Assembly: GCA_900549235.1 (NCBI GenBank)
Contig: URNT01000003.1
Coordinates: forward strand, 94,008-158,007
Source of the DNA: an uncultured Clostridium sp.
GTDB taxonomy: Bacteria > Bacillota > Clostridia > Lachnospirales > Lachnospiraceae
Length of the DNA stretch: 64,000 nucleotides
Direction: 5' to 3'
Of this stretch, positions 24,773 through 34,179 are shown piece by piece. The first letter of the stretch is position 1; each line of letters starts with the position of its first letter. The notes under the pieces are model-generated. The model made no database searches and was not told the origin of the DNA. It saw nothing but the letters and a program-made list of their open reading frames with translations. A program made the translations under genes and the position numbers.

Positions 24773-26338
24773 TTACCGGAGAAATGGGTCTGCAAGCTCT
24801 TTGATTCCCTCTGGATCGGCTTTACACCAGGCTTCAAAATCCAGGCCGCTTTTCTGAACTGTCCGTCCCAGTTCCCTTAAGAAGGAAGGGATGTCCCGCT
24901 CCAGAATGACTCCTAACTGCTCTCCCAGCCGCTCATGGCCCTCCAGGTCGCAGCCGCCCCAGTGAAGGGTGAAAGCAGGAAGAAGCTGTCCGTCCATCCG
25001 CTTCACACCGCCGTGAAAGCCCAGAAGGCCGGTCTGGTGGGTGCCGCAGGAGGAGGGGCAGCCGGAAATATGGATGGCAGGGAGAATGCCGTCTGCAAAG
25101 CCTTCCTGTGCTTCCATTTCCACAAGGGTCCTTAAAAGGGCCTGTGAGTCCCGGACTCCCTGCTGGCAGATGGAGGCACCGATACAGGCCACAGAGGCAC
25201 AAAAGGCTGTTTTCGCGCTGTCTTTTGTAACCTCCAGTACCCGGGCTGCCTCCCTGGCAGTACAGTTTATAATATAGACGGATTCATCCGGGGACAGCCG
25301 CAGCTCGGCCTGGTCTATATCGCGGATCACTTCGTAGATCCGTCTGAAGAAGTCCGGGGCCGGGCAGCCGCCTATGGGGTGATAGAGGACGCTGTAAAGC
25401 CCCTTCTGCTTCTGCGGAAGGATCCGGGGGCTTACTGGAGCCTCCTCCTGGAGTTCCTCCTGGGAGAGGCTTCTTTCACAGCTGACCGGCTCCGGTTTGA
25501 AGGTCAGCTGGCTGCCATTTTGATATACAGCCTCCAGCTTTTCAAGAAAGGCCGCCTGATAGGCCTCGGGGCCTCCAAGGGTTTCCTGCATAAAACGGGT
25601 TCTTGCCTTTGCCCGGTTTTCATAATTGCCATAGGTCAAAAACAGCTCATACATGGCCTGAATGTAATACAGGATCTGATCCGGCTCCACTGCCTCTGCC
25701 ACCTTCACCCCCATGGCGGGGTGATTTCCCAGCCCGCCTGCGCTGTATACGTCAAAGCGTCCGTCCTTCCTGGCAGCAAAGCCCAGGTCCCGGAAGGTGG
25801 CGTGGGTTCTGTTTGCCGGGCTGTTTGAAAAGCAGACCTTCAGCTTTCTGGGAAGCTTCGGCCCTTTTATATAGCCCATCAGGAAATCCGCCGCCTTCAT
25901 GGCATAGGGAAGCACGTCAAAATACTCTCCTGTTTCTGTACCGGATAAGGGGGATACCATTACATTTCTGGGAAAATCACCGCCGCCGCCTCGGGTGATG
26001 ATGCCAAAGTCAAGGGCCTGCTCTGCCAGGCTGCAGACGGCCTCTTCCCCCAGGTTGTGGAGCTGCACCGTCTGGCAGGTGGTAAAATGCACCTTGTCAA
26101 TGTTCCATTTTTCCACTGCCTCCGCAATAAAGCGGAGCCGTTCCTTTGTAAGCCGCCCGCCGGCCATACGAAGCCGCAGCATACTGGCCTTTCCGCCCTT
26201 CTGGGCGTAGCTTCCGAAGCCGCCGGAGATGCCCTTATAGGTTTTTGGATCCATAAGGCCGCCGTAAAATGCCTTTGATGCCTCCCGGAAGGCGGGATAA
26301 TCAGCTGTCCAGTCGATTTTCTGCTTTGTATCACTCAT
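24773..26338 (-). CDS. Siroheme-dependent nitrite/sulfite reductase
   Basis: The product is a 521-residue ferredoxin-type reductase carrying siroheme and a 4Fe-4S cluster. It has the two duplicated halves of the family. Cluster ligands appear as CIGASIC (CX5C) and GCPSSC (CX3C). Substrate-binding basic residues lie in RLRMAGGRLT and SNSPANRTH. It could reduce sulfite or nitrite; the sequence alone does not decide. It ends an operon that also makes siroheme, which supports cofactor use. The start is the ATG at 26338, with AAGGAG eight bases upstream; a GTG at 26347 would overlap that site. Confidence 0.88.
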   Translation of the reverse strand: MSDTKQKIDWTADYPAFREASKAFYGGLMDPKTYKGISGGFGSYAQKGGKASMLRLRMAGGRLTKERLRFIAEAVEKWNIDKVHFTTCQTVQLHNLGEEAVCSLAEQALDFGIITRGGGGDFPRNVMVSPLSGTETGEYFDVLPYAMKAADFLMGYIKGPKLPRKLKVCFSNSPANRTHATFRDLGFAARKDGRFDVYSAGGLGNHPAMGVKVAEAVEPDQILYYIQAMYELFLTYGNYENRAKARTRFMQETLGGPEAYQAAFLEKLEAVYQNGSQLTFKPEPVSCERSLSQEELQEEAPVSPRILPQKQKGLYSVLYHPIGGCPAPDFFRRIYEVIRDIDQAELRLSPDESVYIINCTAREAARVLEVTKDSAKTAFCASVACIGASICQQGVRDSQALLRTLVEMEAQEGFADGILPAIHISGCPSSCGTHQTGLLGFHGGVKRMDGQLLPAFTLHWGGCDLEGHERLGEQLGVILERDIPSFLRELGRTVQKSGLDFEAWCKADPEGIKELADPFLR

Positions 26339-26358
26339 GTCAGTCACTCCTTTTGGTG

Positions 26359-29300
26359 TTATTCTTCGTCCAGATCTCTTACCAGCTCAGGAAGCCGTTC
26401 CCTGGAAAATTCCTGGATGGAAATGGCCCGTTTGCTGGGATTTGCGAATACGAAGGTTTTGTCAACATTTTCTATGTAATTCTGTATTTTATCATTGGTG
26501 GCGCTGATGATGGCCTGGAAGCCCAGTCCGCGGATCAGCTCGATGCAGCTTGCCACCTTTTCCGCATCCATTTTTGAAAAGGCTTCGTCAAGGACTACCA
26601 GCCGGATGGTGGGATGCTTTCTTACGCCCGGAGACTGGCTGATGCGGTAAGCCTGGGCAAAACTGGCTAAAAGGGCCACATATAAGGGATTCTGGCCCTC
26701 GCCGCCGGAATTTTTCTTAAGCATGCGGCTGAGGCGGATCTTGATGACCTCGTCCTCATTCTGGATCAGCTGCTCCATATCAAAGGAAAGATAGGTGCGG
26801 TAATCCGCGTATTTTTCCATATTTTTCCTGGCTTCTTCCTGCTGTTCCGGGGTGGCCTGTTCCGGCGGGATGAAAATGGAGATCAGCTCATTGATTCGAT
26901 CGCTGTACTGGCTTTCATGCTCCATGGTGAACAGGTTCATTTGATTGTCGACCGAGGGGCTCAGCTGGGAGGGATTGATCTCCAGGGCCTCGTCCATGAA
27001 CATATCAAAGTACCGGCCGTCTGCTCCCCGGTTTTTGCCGATGACAAACTGATACTTGTCCTTGCCGAAATCCAGGCGGCTGATGATCCGGTTCAGTTCG
27101 TCCTTGCGGACCAGTGCGTCCTTGATGGCGCTGCGGATCTTATACATAAAGTCATCCTTAAAATGCTCTGCCGCCGCCCTGGCCTGCCTGGCTGCCTGGG
27201 CCCGGTATTCCTCCAGCCGGTCGCAGCCAAGAAGGGTTTCTAAGCGGTCATAGGCATCATTGTCCCTGGAGCTTAAGGGGACATTGCGGCCAGGATAACA
27301 GCGCATATATTCGCTTCGAAGGGCAAGAAGCCGGTCCCAGAGGCTGTCCCGCTTCTGGGAAAGAGCCTGGCACTTGGACTCGTAGGCAGAACGCTCCCTG
27401 TCATAGCGGAAGGAGTCCTTGGACTTCAGATAGCCCTCCAGTTCCTGGCGGTAGGCTGCTTCCTCTGTAAAGGCGGCCTCCCGTTCTCTGATGGTCTCCT
27501 GAAGCTGAAGGGAGGCAGACTGGAGGCGGGTCCGTTCATTCTCCCGGGCCAGAAGCTGCTCGTGGAGTTTGTCTCTCTCCCGTTTCTTGCCGTCGCAGAT
27601 GGCGGCGATGGCGGCGCGCTCCTCCTCCAGCTGGTTGATATTCTGGTCCATAAGGGCTTTTAGGCGGACAGTGAGCTGCTTTTTTTCCGCCAGCTTTTCT
27701 CTCCGGCTGTCCATATCTTCCCGCCACTGAAGGTATTCTCCCGTATCCCCGCTCAGGTATTCAAAGTCAAGAAGGCGGCGGCAGTCCTTTAAGGTAAATT
27801 CCAGAGGCAGCTTTTTCTGGGAGGCCTCTGCCAGCTCCTTTTCCAGAAGGCGGATCCTGCGGCGCAGGCTGTCCTTTCCGATATAAGCGTATTTCGTATA
27901 GTGCTCCGGGTCAATGTATTTCAGACGGAGGGTGTGGTAGAGAAGGCAGTCTTTGGTAACACCGATGTGGCATCTGCGAAGCTCCGATACGCTGCTGCAT
28001 TTGATCACCTTTCCCAGTAAAAGGGTGATGTAGGGCTTTAAATAGGACTCCCGGACGGTGACCTCCTCTGCCAGGCTGTTTTTCATAGCCTGAACCTCCA
28101 GGGAGGCCAGCTTTTCCGTATCCAGAACCGATACGTTGCAGTAGGTCTTTTTATCCAGCTCTCCATAAAGCGCAAGGGCGGATCCGGCATATTTAGGCGG
28201 AACCACCAGGTTCAGCTTATGGTTGGCCAGATAGCCCTCTACGGCATTGCGCCAGCCCTCGTCCGGTACATCCAGAAGATCCGCCAGCACATAAACCTCC
28301 ACCGCCTGTCCTGTTTCCTCCAGAAGGCGGCGCTGGATATAGCTTCTTGCCTGCTCCAGATACCGGGGGTAGGCCTTGCTGCCGGCCTTCAGCTGGGCCA
28401 GCTCCTCAGAGAGCTGCCCCTCCTGGCGTTCCAGCTCTCTGAGAGAGGCGGCAGTTTCCTGGCGCTGGCGCTCGATTTCCGTGTGCATGGAGGAAAGGGA
28501 TTTCTTTAAACGGTCTAAAAGCTCACGGCTCAGGGCGCCGTTTTCAAATTCCTCTATATCCCACAGGGTCTGGTTGGAGGTGATTTCCTCTTCCTCCCAC
28601 TGCTTTAAGGCCTGGGCGGTCCTCTGCCATCGGGCCTCGCTGTGGCCCAGCCGTTCTGCCAGCTCATTTAAGGCTGTTAACCGGCTTTTTAATTCCTCAT
28701 AGCCGGTGGAGGCGATCTGGCGCAGCAGCCCGTCGCTTTTTTCTGTCAGCTCCTGGATCTGGGCATCGGTGGATGCCATAGCCTCCTTCTGGAGGGCAGC
28801 ATCCTCTCCTGCCAGGCGGATCCGGTCAGCCATAGAGGAAAGCTGCTCCTTAAGATCCATAAGATCCAGCTTTCTGGTAAACCAGGTATATTTCTCAATA
28901 TGTCCTTCCATCTCCCGGTATTCTTCATAGGCTTTCCGGATCTCTGAGAGCATGGAAAGCTCTCTTGCGGTGTCCTCGATCTTTTGGCGCATCCGCCCGT
29001 ACTGCATGACGCTTTCCTGCATATCCTCAATGTGGATGTCCTGCTCGGTGCAGATGTATTCCTTTACAAAATCCTCCAGACGGATGTTCATGCGGAAGGG
29101 AATGGCACGCTTAAACAGCAGGGGGAATTTCACACTGTCCAGGCCCCCAAGACAGCTGTCATAGAGGAACCGGCGGAACCGCTCGTTGTGGGAGGTGGAA
29201 AGATAGTCCTCCTTGGAATAGCAGGCGGCAAGCTGGGCCTCGATCTCTGAAATGGACATGGCTCTGGTGCCGGTGCGGTATTCATTTTCCCATAAGGGAC

Positions 29301-29727
29301 CCTTGTGGCGGAAAAAGCGGCGGGAAATGTCGTTGGTGGCGGTGTCTACGTCAAAGACCACTCCCACGCACTGGGCGTCTCCCGTATCGGTGCGGGTCAG
29401 CTCCAGCACAATGGCAGAGGAAAAATTCTGGTTGCGGAGATAGGAAAATTCGTTGTTATCCCCGATGGTAACCATTCCTCTCAGGTACTCGATCAGGCTG
29501 CGGTCAGAATCGTCAGCCGCGGCCTTATTGAAAAAGCCTCTGCCGTCGGTATTGGCATACAGCACAATCTGCAGGGCATCAATGACTGTGGATTTCCCGC
29601 TTCCGGAATGGCCGGTAAAAAAATTGATCTCCTGATCCAGGGTCAGGGTCTTTCTGCTGATATAGTGCCAGTTGTTCAGGCAGATCCTGGTAAAGGCAAG
29701 AAAGGGGGTCTTTCCTACTGGTTCCAT
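26359..29727 (-). CDS. jetC: JetC-like SMC/MukB-type ATPase of a Wadjet-family complex
   Basis: This is a 1122-residue SMC-like ATPase. The N-terminal head has Walker A GHSGSGKST at residues 39-47, and the C-terminal head has the SGGEGQ signature and LVVLDEAFSKMD Walker B/D-loop. Between them lie long coiled coils rich in Glu, Arg, Leu and Gln, with a hinge around residues 480-650. The N-terminal RICLNNWHYISRKTLTL strand pattern and the adjacent JetA and JetB proteins identify it as the motor of a Wadjet/MksBEF-type complex, which extrudes DNA loops. It overlaps jetB by 13 bases. AGGAG lies ten bases before the ATG. It is unlike the canonical SMC at 53948. Confidence 0.85.
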   Translation of the reverse strand: MEPVGKTPFLAFTRICLNNWHYISRKTLTLDQEINFFTGHSGSGKSTVIDALQIVLYANTDGRGFFNKAAADDSDRSLIEYLRGMVTIGDNNEFSYLRNQNFSSAIVLELTRTDTGDAQCVGVVFDVDTATNDISRRFFRHKGPLWENEYRTGTRAMSISEIEAQLAACYSKEDYLSTSHNERFRRFLYDSCLGGLDSVKFPLLFKRAIPFRMNIRLEDFVKEYICTEQDIHIEDMQESVMQYGRMRQKIEDTARELSMLSEIRKAYEEYREMEGHIEKYTWFTRKLDLMDLKEQLSSMADRIRLAGEDAALQKEAMASTDAQIQELTEKSDGLLRQIASTGYEELKSRLTALNELAERLGHSEARWQRTAQALKQWEEEEITSNQTLWDIEEFENGALSRELLDRLKKSLSSMHTEIERQRQETAASLRELERQEGQLSEELAQLKAGSKAYPRYLEQARSYIQRRLLEETGQAVEVYVLADLLDVPDEGWRNAVEGYLANHKLNLVVPPKYAGSALALYGELDKKTYCNVSVLDTEKLASLEVQAMKNSLAEEVTVRESYLKPYITLLLGKVIKCSSVSELRRCHIGVTKDCLLYHTLRLKYIDPEHYTKYAYIGKDSLRRRIRLLEKELAEASQKKLPLEFTLKDCRRLLDFEYLSGDTGEYLQWREDMDSRREKLAEKKQLTVRLKALMDQNINQLEEERAAIAAICDGKKRERDKLHEQLLARENERTRLQSASLQLQETIREREAAFTEEAAYRQELEGYLKSKDSFRYDRERSAYESKCQALSQKRDSLWDRLLALRSEYMRCYPGRNVPLSSRDNDAYDRLETLLGCDRLEEYRAQAARQARAAAEHFKDDFMYKIRSAIKDALVRKDELNRIISRLDFGKDKYQFVIGKNRGADGRYFDMFMDEALEINPSQLSPSVDNQMNLFTMEHESQYSDRINELISIFIPPEQATPEQQEEARKNMEKYADYRTYLSFDMEQLIQNEDEVIKIRLSRMLKKNSGGEGQNPLYVALLASFAQAYRISQSPGVRKHPTIRLVVLDEAFSKMDAEKVASCIELIRGLGFQAIISATNDKIQNYIENVDKTFVFANPSKRAISIQEFSRERLPELVRDLDEE

Positions 29728-30377
29728 GTCTGCATCTCTCCTTTCTCCTCCGGGCTGTCTCCCTCCTCAAAGGAGGCAAGAAGGCGGCGCACATCATCTC
29801 CCAGCAGAACGATGTTGATGCAGGGGTAGATGATCATAGGGCTGTCGCTGTTCATATCCTCCAGAAGCTCCAGCGGCTCAATAAGCTGGTATTTTTTCAA
29901 CAGTGTAATGGCCCGGCGGATGTCTGTGGGAGATGGCTGCCGCTTAAACAGCCGGTAGCTTCCCAGCTTTTCATGCAGCTCTCCCAAGGTAGTGTAGATG
30001 TTTGCGCTGGTGGAGCTTTGCTCCATTTGCTCGTCATAGATCAGTTTAAGCCCCAGGATATACAGGGTGGCAAGACGGGGAAGCTTATCTCCCACCAGGT
30101 TCTCTCCCTGTATGTAAATAATTCCCAGTTGGCTGTTTTCCGCCAGGGAAATGCCTGCCACAGCAAAATAGTTTCGTATAAATTCCAGGTGTCGGCTGCA
30201 GGCGCGGTACTCCGGGGTATACTGCAGCCGGCCGGTGCGCTTATCATACCGGCGTTCCAGCACAAAGGTCTGGCGCAGGAGCAGGCGGATCAGCTCTGTA
30301 AGCTCTGCCTGCTGCTCCTGGGGCATGGTATCAAAATAGGGAATGGCGGCGGCTGCCTGGTCACGTTCCATCTCCAT
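29715..30377 (-). CDS. jetB: JetB-like DUF4194 protein (MksE/KITE-type subunit)
   Basis: This is a 220-residue protein of the DUF4194 family, the winged-helix KITE-like subunit that bridges the kleisin and the SMC heads. Characteristic parts are AELTELIRLLLRQTFVLER, RHLEFIRNYFAVAG and the RRAITLLKKYQLIEPLE winged helix, with a PMIIYPCINIVL strand. I placed the start at the ATG at 30377 because AAGGAGG lies seven bases upstream; the open frame continues to 30491 but reads Arg/Pro/Gly-rich shadow sequence of jetA. It overlaps both neighbours, so the three Jet genes are translationally coupled. Confidence 0.84.
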   Translation of the reverse strand: MEMERDQAAAAIPYFDTMPQEQQAELTELIRLLLRQTFVLERRYDKRTGRLQYTPEYRACSRHLEFIRNYFAVAGISLAENSQLGIIYIQGENLVGDKLPRLATLYILGLKLIYDEQMEQSSTSANIYTTLGELHEKLGSYRLFKRQPSPTDIRRAITLLKKYQLIEPLELLEDMNSDSPMIIYPCINIVLLGDDVRRLLASFEEGDSPEEKGEMQTWNQ

Positions 30378-31734
30378 GTGGGTTCCTCCTTGTAAATACA
30401 AAGCCCGGATAGCGGTAGCGGCCGCTCCTGATCTGCCCGGGCTCCGGGTCTTGGGTCTTATACAGGCTCCTGTGCCGTGTGGAATAGTCATAGGCCAGGA
30501 TCAGCTTTTCAAAATCCTCGTCTGAGGCTACGGTATCCTCCCGTACCTCCATCCGGCCCTGGCGCATATGGCTGCTTATAAATTCCTCGATCTCCCGGCG
30601 GCTGTAGCGGTTTTTCACCTTGTTCAGGTTCAGGACCTGGGCCTCCGTTAATTCAGGAAGCTCCTCCTCGTCTGTCAGCTGCTCGGTAAAGGACGCCTTG
30701 GTTTTGCGGCGCTTGTAAAGGGAATCCTCGGATAACAGGCTGACCTGGGACAGGTTCATCTGCCCCGCAATGGCACGAAGCTCCTCCTCGGTGCCTCCGG
30801 TGCGGGATAGATGGTTTAAAAGCTGGATCACCAGCCCCTTCATACTGTCCTCCTGGTTTAAGAGGTAGTTAAGCCTTGTAACCGTAGCCCGGATATAGCG
30901 CGTGTGCTCCCGGTCCATATTGGCGATCCGGTGCTCAATATCATCAAAGCCCCGCTCCAGCTGCTCCAGTTTTTCCAGTACCGTTTCAGAATCCGCAGGG
31001 GGACTGCTTTTAGCGCAGAGCTGTTCCATCCACAGAGCATCCTCCCGCATGGAAAGGATCCAGGCCTTGATGTCTGTTTTATAAAGGTAAAAATTGTCAG
31101 AGGTTTTAAGAATATGGTACTTTCGGTTCACAACCTCCTCCACATAGCCTTCCAGATGATCCTCTAAAAGCTGGCTGTAGCTTTGCTGCTCCAAAAGGCT
31201 CCCGAAAAACCGGTCCATATTGTGGAGAAGGTCCTGAAGGGATTTGTTCAGCTTTTTTGTGTTGATGAGGGCGGTATTTAACAGGCTGATGCCGGACCTG
31301 GGATCATGCTTTAAGGAAAAAAGGATGGCGTAAATATTCTGGATATAGACCTGAGTCTCGTCCTCCTCTTCCCTGGACAGCCTGGAAAATGCCTCGATCA
31401 TCACCGCGGCGTAATCCGGGATTACAATATTCACAGTCATAGAGGCGTAATCATCTACCTTGCGGAGCCATCCGGCCTTTAAAAGCCAGTTCAGGGTCCG
31501 GGTAGCAGGAGGCTCCGACGCCTCGATCTCATCCTCCGTATCCTCACGCCAGATCACATACTGCTTCTGGGTGAAATATTCGTTTAACAGCTGGATGCAG
31601 ACCTCACGGCTTAGAAAAAAATTGCTGTATTCGTATTCCTCATTGATCCGCAGCAGTGCCTCCATATAAGCGGACCGGTTCACGGAGCGGAACAGGCTCC
31701 AGAAGCGGTCCGGGATCTCATTGATCAGCTTCAT
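30361..31734 (-). CDS. jetA: JetA-like protein (DUF5716, kleisin-type subunit)
   Basis: This is a 457-residue protein of the JetA/DUF5716 family found in type II Wadjet loci, where it acts as the kleisin. It starts MKLINEIPDRFWSLFRSVNR, a typical N-terminus, followed by a winged-helix-like RTLNWLLKAGWLRKVDD and a long helical region at about 150-340. Near the C-terminus an EEFISSHMRQGRMEV segment is similar to the linker that contacts JetC. The ATG overlaps the cobA-hemD stop as ATGA. That links this defence or condensin complex to the siroheme operon. No jetD (Toprim nuclease) gene is present in the cluster. Confidence 0.82.
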   Translation of the reverse strand: MKLINEIPDRFWSLFRSVNRSAYMEALLRINEEYEYSNFFLSREVCIQLLNEYFTQKQYVIWREDTEDEIEASEPPATRTLNWLLKAGWLRKVDDYASMTVNIVIPDYAAVMIEAFSRLSREEEDETQVYIQNIYAILFSLKHDPRSGISLLNTALINTKKLNKSLQDLLHNMDRFFGSLLEQQSYSQLLEDHLEGYVEEVVNRKYHILKTSDNFYLYKTDIKAWILSMREDALWMEQLCAKSSPPADSETVLEKLEQLERGFDDIEHRIANMDREHTRYIRATVTRLNYLLNQEDSMKGLVIQLLNHLSRTGGTEEELRAIAGQMNLSQVSLLSEDSLYKRRKTKASFTEQLTDEEELPELTEAQVLNLNKVKNRYSRREIEEFISSHMRQGRMEVREDTVASDEDFEKLILAYDYSTRHRSLYKTQDPEPGQIRSGRYRYPGFVFTRRNPHGDGT

Positions 31735-33251
31735 AGGGAATCCTCCTTTGTAAAGCCACCATCCTCTGTCAAGGCCTTTATGATTCCTTCTATGTCATAG
31801 GAGGAGGCGGTCCTGTCTGCCTTCCTGCCGTATGCACTTAAGGTCTGGGCTGTTTTCTCCCCGATGCAGACAAGGGCAGTACCGGGATCCGGCTCCCTGT
31901 TCTCAAAATAGGCCCGCACGCCTGAACTGCTGGCAAAGATCAGGCAGTCCAGAGGGGGATGAGGGAGAAATCCGCCGGAGCGGAGGCTGTAAAGGGGAAC
32001 ATCCTCATAGGCGATCCCATGGTCAGACAGGATCCGGTTTAAGTCTCTGGAGCCCTCCTTTGCCCGCGGGATCAAAAGGCGGTCTGCAGCAGTAAGCCTG
32101 GGGATCAGGCTTTCGGCCAGGGCGGAGGCACAGTAAACGGAAGGCACATGATCAGCCCGGAGGCCATGCTTTAAAAGGGCGTCAGCAGTTCCCTGCCCGA
32201 TGACGGCCAGTTTCATATGGCCCAGCGCCCGAAGATCCAGCCCCTGGTCCAACAGTCCCTGGATAAACAGCTCCACTCCGTTTGCGCTGGTAAATAAAAG
32301 CCAGGTGCAGGCAGAAAGCTGCTGATAGGCGTCTTTCATAGCCGGGGACTGGACATAGGAGTCAAGCTCCAGCTTCAGTACATCCCATACAAGGGCCCCC
32401 TCCCGCTCCAGGGAAAGCCTTAGACGGCTTCGGAAGGAATCCGTGCCGGTAATACCTGCGGAAAGGCCCGAAAGAGGCTTCTTTGCGGGGCAATGAAGGT
32501 CCAGGTCTGCCGTCTCTCCTACCACAATGATAGCAGGGGTGGATATGGCGGCTTTTTTTGCTTCCTCCTCCAGCTTCTTTAAAGGTGCCCGCAGGGCGCG
32601 CTGGCCGGGAAGGGAGCCGTTTTCAATGACAGCGGACGGTGTATGGGGATCCATCCCGGCGTCAATCAGCTGGTGGGCAATCAGCCCCAGCTGGTTCAGC
32701 CCCATGAGAAATACAAGGGTGCCGGAAAGTCCGGCGCAGGAGCGGATCAGCTGGACGGTTTCCTCTCTGGTTCCAGTCCGGGTGTGGCCGGTGATTACAT
32801 GGAAGCTGCGGCTGACTCCGCGGTGGGTTACAGGGATCCCTGATAGCTCTGGAACCGCTACTGCGGAGGTCACTCCCGGAACCAGTTCCCAGGGGATGTG
32901 AAGGGATTTCAGATAAAGGATCTCCTCTCCGCCCCGGCCGAATACAAAGGGATCCCCCCCTTTTAAACGGACCACCATAAGGCCCTCCAGAGCCAGCTCT
33001 CCCAGGACGCGGTTGATCTCCTCCTGGGACATGGAGTGATGTCCGGCCTGCTTGCCTGCATAGATCCGCCGGCAGTCCGGTTTTAAAAGGGAAAGGAACC
33101 AGTCAGAGGCAAGATGGTCATAGACTACCGCGTCACAGACTTTTAAAAGCTCCTGTCCTCTTACGGTAATCAGTCCCGGATCTCCGGGACCTGCCCCTAC
33201 AAGGCAGACCAGACCGGGCTTTGTTTTGTTGGTATGATTAGATCGATCCAT
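31731..33251 (-). CDS. cobA-hemD: Uroporphyrinogen-III C-methyltransferase / uroporphyrinogen-III synthase fusion
   Basis: This is a 506-residue bifunctional enzyme. The N-terminal half (about 1-250) is a SAM-dependent uroporphyrinogen-III methyltransferase with VGAGPGDPGLITVRG, VRLKGGDPFVFGRGGEE and HVITGHTRTG. The C-terminal half (about 260-500) is a HemD-type synthase, with weak but typical LFTSANGVELF and SSSGVRAYF segments. It closes hydroxymethylbilane to uroporphyrinogen III and methylates it to precorrin-2. The gene overlaps hemC by 14 bases and jetA by four. Such fusions are common in Clostridia. Confidence 0.93.
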   Translation of the reverse strand: MDRSNHTNKTKPGLVCLVGAGPGDPGLITVRGQELLKVCDAVVYDHLASDWFLSLLKPDCRRIYAGKQAGHHSMSQEEINRVLGELALEGLMVVRLKGGDPFVFGRGGEEILYLKSLHIPWELVPGVTSAVAVPELSGIPVTHRGVSRSFHVITGHTRTGTREETVQLIRSCAGLSGTLVFLMGLNQLGLIAHQLIDAGMDPHTPSAVIENGSLPGQRALRAPLKKLEEEAKKAAISTPAIIVVGETADLDLHCPAKKPLSGLSAGITGTDSFRSRLRLSLEREGALVWDVLKLELDSYVQSPAMKDAYQQLSACTWLLFTSANGVELFIQGLLDQGLDLRALGHMKLAVIGQGTADALLKHGLRADHVPSVYCASALAESLIPRLTAADRLLIPRAKEGSRDLNRILSDHGIAYEDVPLYSLRSGGFLPHPPLDCLIFASSSGVRAYFENREPDPGTALVCIGEKTAQTLSAYGRKADRTASSYDIEGIIKALTEDGGFTKEDSL

Positions 33252-34179
33252 AGGCTGTTAATCCTTTCACGGCTCTTTGTCTGAGAAGGGCTAACTGCTC
33301 CGGGGCAGTTCCTCCTTCTAATTCTACTTTTTTTACGGTTCCTCCGGCTTCTCCCTGGCTGATCCCCCACAGGCGGAGGGTGCGGCTGTGCTCCAGGACG
33401 GAATAAAGCCCGATAGGCGCATGGCAGCCGGCGTTTAGCTCATTTAAGATACTGCGTTCCAGCTCCAGGCAGAGACGGGCCTCCGGGCAGTCAATGGCGC
33501 CGCATAGCTCCTCTGCCAGGCTGCCTTTTTTAGCTTCGATGGCCAGAATACCCTGTCCCCCTGCCGGAATACAAATATGAGGTTCCAAAAAATGGAAATC
33601 ATATTCTTCATTTTCCCTGATACCAAGACGCTTCAAACCGGCGGCGGCTAAGATGATGCCGTCATACTCTCCGGCTTCCAGCCTGGCAAGGCGGGTCTGG
33701 ACATTTCCCCTAAGTCCGGTGCAGATCAGGGTATCTTGTGTCTGGCCGGTAAGGGATTCCCACAAAAGCCCAAGCTGCAGCTGCCGTCTGGGACTTGAGG
33801 TGCCCACCGAAAATGGGGCTTTGGTAAGCTTCTGCCCTTTGAGGGTGATAAGCACATCTCTGGGATCCTCCCGTTCTGATACGGCAGCGATCACAAGGCC
33901 CTCTGCCAGCCTGGCAGGCATATCCTTAGCGCTGTGGACGGCCAGATCCAGCCTGCCCTCTAAGAGGGCTTCTTCAAACTCAGATACGAATACTCCTTTT
34001 CCTCCAAAGGACTGAAGGGGGGAATCCAGAATCCGGTCTCCAAGAGTATCCCGTGTAAGAATCTCGATGGAGCAGCCCGGCCAGGCATTTTTCAGCTGTT
34101 CTGCAACCAGGCGGGCCTGGGCCATAGCCAGGGCGCTTTTGCGGGTGCCGATGCGGATGGTATTTGTTTTATATGTCAA
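33238..34179 (-). CDS. hemC: Hydroxymethylbilane synthase
   Basis: HemC polymerises four porphobilinogens to hydroxymethylbilane. The 313-residue product has IRIGTRKSALAMAQA, LAVHSAKDMPARL, GTSSPRRQLQL, and the dipyrromethane-cofactor Cys in NAGCHAPIGLY. The start is uncertain: there is no ATG. Two TTG codons lie at 34188 and 34179, and AAAGGG ends directly against the first, so I chose the second with nine-base spacing. It overlaps sirC by 11 bases. hemA, hemL and hemB are not in the window. Confidence 0.92.
   Translation of the reverse strand: MTYKTNTIRIGTRKSALAMAQARLVAEQLKNAWPGCSIEILTRDTLGDRILDSPLQSFGGKGVFVSEFEEALLEGRLDLAVHSAKDMPARLAEGLVIAAVSEREDPRDVLITLKGQKLTKAPFSVGTSSPRRQLQLGLLWESLTGQTQDTLICTGLRGNVQTRLARLEAGEYDGIILAAAGLKRLGIRENEEYDFHFLEPHICIPAGGQGILAIEAKKGSLAEELCGAIDCPEARLCLELERSILNELNAGCHAPIGLYSVLEHSRTLRLWGISQGEAGGTVKKVELEGGTAPEQLALLRQRAVKGLTAYGSI

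Noticed and set aside
24773..26358. Search for jetD next to jetC
   Set aside because: The downstream gene is a siroheme reductase with clear cluster motifs, and no Toprim or DUF2220-like frame is seen on either strand.
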